Below are positions 6,054-7,870 of a stretch of 7,870 bases of DNA, one piece after another. The first letter of the stretch is position 1. The number at the start of each line of letters is the position of its first letter. The stretch comes from Calditrichia bacterium (GTDB lineage: Bacteria > Calditrichota > Calditrichia > RBG-13-44-9 > J042): positions 1-7,870 of the forward strand of contig JAUIFT010000084.1 in assembly GCA_030430345.1 (NCBI GenBank), in the 5' to 3' direction. The notes under the pieces were generated by a model that was not told the origin of the DNA, did not search any database, and was given only the letters and a program-made list of their open reading frames with translations. The position numbers and the translations under genes are program-made.

Positions 6054-7535
6054 TTACAGCATAGCCTTGATCTTCTCTATGGTTGCGCGGGTTTTTAGCA
6101 CTGTGTCTTTATTCTGGCTGATCTTGTTGTAGGCATAAAGTACAGATGCATGGTGCAAATTAGAGAAGTGGTAACCGATGGCGTTGAGAGATTCATTCGT
6201 CAATTCCCGGCAGAGATAAATTGCAATTTGACGCGCCTGAATGACTTTTTGTTTCCGGGAGACCCCCTGGAGAATATCCACCGGAATATTGAAATAATTG
6301 GCTGTCGCATTAACAATTTCTTCGATACCGGTTTCTTTGCGATAAAATTGAGTCGCTGCCCCGATGTTTTCTTGCGGGCACATCTGGGAAATGATGAATT
6401 TCACTTCGTTCAGGGAGAGGCTTTTTCCCAGAATGGAGATTTGAGCGACAATGCGCACAACAACCGAATGGAGATGGTGAATGTTGTGAGTAAACTGTTC
6501 GGAAAGAAAATGAATAATCGATTCGTCCAGGCGGATATTGTTTTTGTCGAGGTGATGGCGAATAATCTTTTCCCGAATGGTATAATCAGATTTCGGTAAG
6601 TCAACCACCAGGCCTTGCTGCATAAAAGCAATCAGTTTGGGGTTGAACTGGTTGAGCATATTCGGGGCGACATTGCTGGAAATAACGATTTGAGCGCCGC
6701 GTTTAATTAATTCCGATATAATGAATAATAATCCTTCCTGAGATTTATTTTTATTTGCCAGGAATTGAATATCATCCAATAGAAATACCCGTGCCGGCAT
6801 AATGGTAGCAATGAATTTGTTGATACGATTGCCCTGCAAAGCATTTACATATTCGTGCAAGAACTGCTCGCAGCGAAAGAAAACCACTTGATTATCCGGG
6901 CTTCGTTCCTGCAGGTAATTGCCAAATGCATGAATAAGATGTGTTTTGCCGGCGCCGACATCACCCTGAACAATAAGCGGATTATAATCTGCGGTGCCAG
7001 GGTGGCGGGCCACATGCTCTGCTGCTTTAATCGCAAAACGGTTATCCCCGCTGCCATAAAAGTTGGCAAATAAAAACCTGTGATTAAAATCACAGGGCGG
7101 CCGGACGGATTGAATCTTCAATGCAGGGGGGGAGACCGGAGTTTCTTCCGATTTTTCCTCCATAGCAGGCGCAGGTGCATTTTCATGTGGCGCATGATCC
7201 GGCGCATCATTCGCAATAACGAATTCTGTCCGGGTATCCTGACCGAATGATTTCGCAATCGACTTACGAAAAATATGACCGTAATGGGAATCTATCCACT
7301 CGTAGAAGAACCGGGATGGTAGTTTGAGGATTAGAACATCATTAATAAATGATATTGGAATAATAGGGCTGAACCATGTTTGAATCGTTTGGGCAGGTAA
7401 TTCTTCCTGTAAATTAACTAAACATTGCTCCCAACGCTCCTTGAAGCTACTTCCACTATTGGTAAGCGGGGACAGTGTTCTACGTGAGGCGTTCCCCGAA
7501 AGTATGTTTAGTCGTACTGCCTGTACTTGGTTCAT
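6054..7535 (-). CDS. Divergent DnaA-like AAA+ protein (replication initiator or DnaA paralogue)
   Basis: The 493-residue protein has all four DnaA domains. Domain I is at about 33-100 (WEQCLVNLQEELPAQTIQTW). A variable linker at about 101-145 is rich in A, P and E. The AAA+ domain is at about 146-390, with Walker A GDVGAGKTHL (191-200), Walker B VFLLDDIQFL (250-259) and sensor I VISSN (284-288). The helix-turn-helix domain IV is at about 398-493 (QARQIAIYLCRELTNESL). Several hallmark residues are replaced. The arginine-finger box, usually RLRSRF, reads KLIAFM (300-305). The sensor II motif NVRELEG reads NIHHLHS (351-357). The domain IV signature GGRDHTT reads SNLHHAS (458-464). ATP binding thus looks preserved, while ATP-dependent assembly and standard DnaA-box reading look altered. 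About 30 residues precede domain I; no later ATG is available. GGGTG lies nine bases before ATG 7535. Function as the main initiator is uncertain. Confidence 0.88.
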   Translation of the reverse strand: MNQVQAVRLNILSGNASRRTLSPLTNSGSSFKERWEQCLVNLQEELPAQTIQTWFSPIIPISFINDVLILKLPSRFFYEWIDSHYGHIFRKSIAKSFGQDTRTEFVIANDAPDHAPHENAPAPAMEEKSEETPVSPPALKIQSVRPPCDFNHRFLFANFYGSGDNRFAIKAAEHVARHPGTADYNPLIVQGDVGAGKTHLIHAFGNYLQERSPDNQVVFFRCEQFLHEYVNALQGNRINKFIATIMPARVFLLDDIQFLANKNKSQEGLLFIISELIKRGAQIVISSNVAPNMLNQFNPKLIAFMQQGLVVDLPKSDYTIREKIIRHHLDKNNIRLDESIIHFLSEQFTHNIHHLHSVVVRIVAQISILGKSLSLNEVKFIISQMCPQENIGAATQFYRKETGIEEIVNATANYFNIPVDILQGVSRKQKVIQARQIAIYLCRELTNESLNAIGYHFSNLHHASVLYAYNKISQNKDTVLKTRATIEKIKAML

Positions 7536-7669
7536 CCCTTACATCACCCATTCCAGACCAGAGGCTATTTGGCCTATTCAATAGTATCACTACTAACGAT
7601 TTATTCTTAAAACTTACTGTCATGATTATCCCTACCCCAAAAGTGACTAATAATAAGAAATGAGGACCG

Positions 7670-7747
7670 AAAAAACCAAATGGGTAACAGAAAAAAAACG
7701 AAAAAAAATGAGAAAATTTTTCACAAAAAAATTAGTTTCACGTAAAA
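7670..7747. repeat. Helically phased A-tracts (predicted curved DNA)
   Basis: Adenine runs occur at 7670-7675, 7691-7698, 7701-7708, 7713-7716 (continuing into five T), 7725-7731 and 7744-7747. The centres of the first five are about 22, 10, 12 and 11 bases apart, close to whole helical turns. Such phasing is known to give intrinsic curvature and is frequent at origins and strong promoters. Confidence 0.55.
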
Positions 7748-7748
7748 C
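7735..7748. promoter_or_regulatory. parS-like ParB-binding site
   Basis: GTTTCACGTAAAAC differs by one base from the bacterial parS core GTTTCACGTGAAAC, the palindromic ParB-loading site that is usually placed near the replication origin. A match this close is expected only about once per several hundred windows of this size, assuming even base composition. No parA or parB is visible in the window, and one half of the palindrome carries the mismatch. Confidence 0.5.
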
Positions 7749-7870
7749 GGCAACCTTTCTTTTGGTTTAATAACGACTTACATAAAAAATGATGAAAATT
7801 TTATTAAATTTTTTATCTTGGTTGTATTCACCTCAACAATGTTATATATTTTAGGCTTGTCATTTTATAA

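Larger units (their letters stand above)
7536..7870. other. Non-coding AT-rich leader upstream of the dnaA-like gene; possible origin or control region
   Basis: No convincing gene is seen in these 335 bases; the + strand reading frame that enters here from the dnaA-like gene is a shadow of that gene. The distal part (about 7660-7870) is strongly AT-rich with repeated A-tracts, a parS-like 14-mer at 7735-7748 and degenerate DnaA-box-like 9-mers: TTTTTCACA (7717-7725, one mismatch to TTATNCACA), TTATTCTTA (7601-7609), TTATCCCTA (7626-7634) and GTATTCACC (7824-7832). Chromosome origins often adjoin dnaA, so an origin is possible. There is no cluster of perfect boxes, so this stays a suggestion. 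The gene's own promoter must also lie here. Confidence 0.35.

Noticed and set aside
6150..6599. Plus-strand open frame of 149 codons opposite the dnaA-like gene
   Set aside because: It is antisense to conserved AAA+ and domain IV sequence and looks like a mirror of that coding bias rather than a gene.
7573..7583. Short inverted repeat CTATT-C-AATAG in the dnaA-like leader
   Set aside because: The five-base arms with a one-base centre cannot form a hairpin and are expected by chance in this composition.
7475..7663. Plus-strand open frame of 62 codons crossing the dnaA-like start
   Set aside because: It overlaps the conserved gene start in antisense, has low-complexity ends and no domain.
1..7870. 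CRISPR array, tRNA/rRNA genes, insertion-sequence ends or attachment sites
   Set aside because: I looked for spaced repeats, tRNA-like folds, terminal inverted repeats and transposase motifs and saw none; about 94 percent of the window is explained by four coding regions.

Overview
This 7.87-kb window is dense coding DNA in which all four genes lie on the minus strand. Reading right to left in the direction of transcription, they are a divergent DnaA-like protein, an OmpR/PhoB-type response regulator, a CusS-type sensor histidine kinase, and a very large heavy-metal efflux RND pump (CusA/CzcA family) whose end lies beyond the left edge. The pump carries an outer-membrane TolC-type domain fused to its C-terminus. 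That architecture is common in Bacteroidota and related lineages of the FCB group, so I infer such an organism. The base composition is moderate, and Shine-Dalgarno-like sequences precede some of the genes.

Layout: 1-3723 is the RND-TolC fusion (TTG start, 1241 codons present, no stop inside the window). 3724-3803 is a short control region. 3804-5213 is the kinase. 5214-5903 is the regulator, whose stop codon directly abuts the kinase start codon. 5904-6053 is an intergenic control region. 6054-7535 is the DnaA-like gene. 7536-7870 is a non-coding, AT-rich, A-tract-laden stretch with a near-perfect parS-like 14-mer and degenerate DnaA-box-like sequences.

The regulator, kinase and pump form a metal-response module: the kinase senses an envelope signal, phosphorylates the regulator, and the regulator drives efflux. 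The sequence supports this wiring directly. A 17-base element, TTAAG-R-CAATTTTAAGA on the minus strand, occurs with 16 of 17 bases identical in front of the regulator gene and in front of the pump gene. It consists of direct TTAAG half-sites 11 bases apart, the usual arrangement for OmpR-family operators.

The most unusual gene is the DnaA-like protein. Its Walker A and Walker B motifs are intact, but the arginine-finger box, the sensor II arginine and the domain IV DNA-recognition signature (normally GGRDHTT) are all substituted. It is either a strongly diverged initiator or a DnaA paralogue with a changed mechanism and changed DNA specificity. The second notable point is a signal-peptide-like segment inside the RND-TolC fusion, which could act as a thirteenth membrane span or as a processing site.
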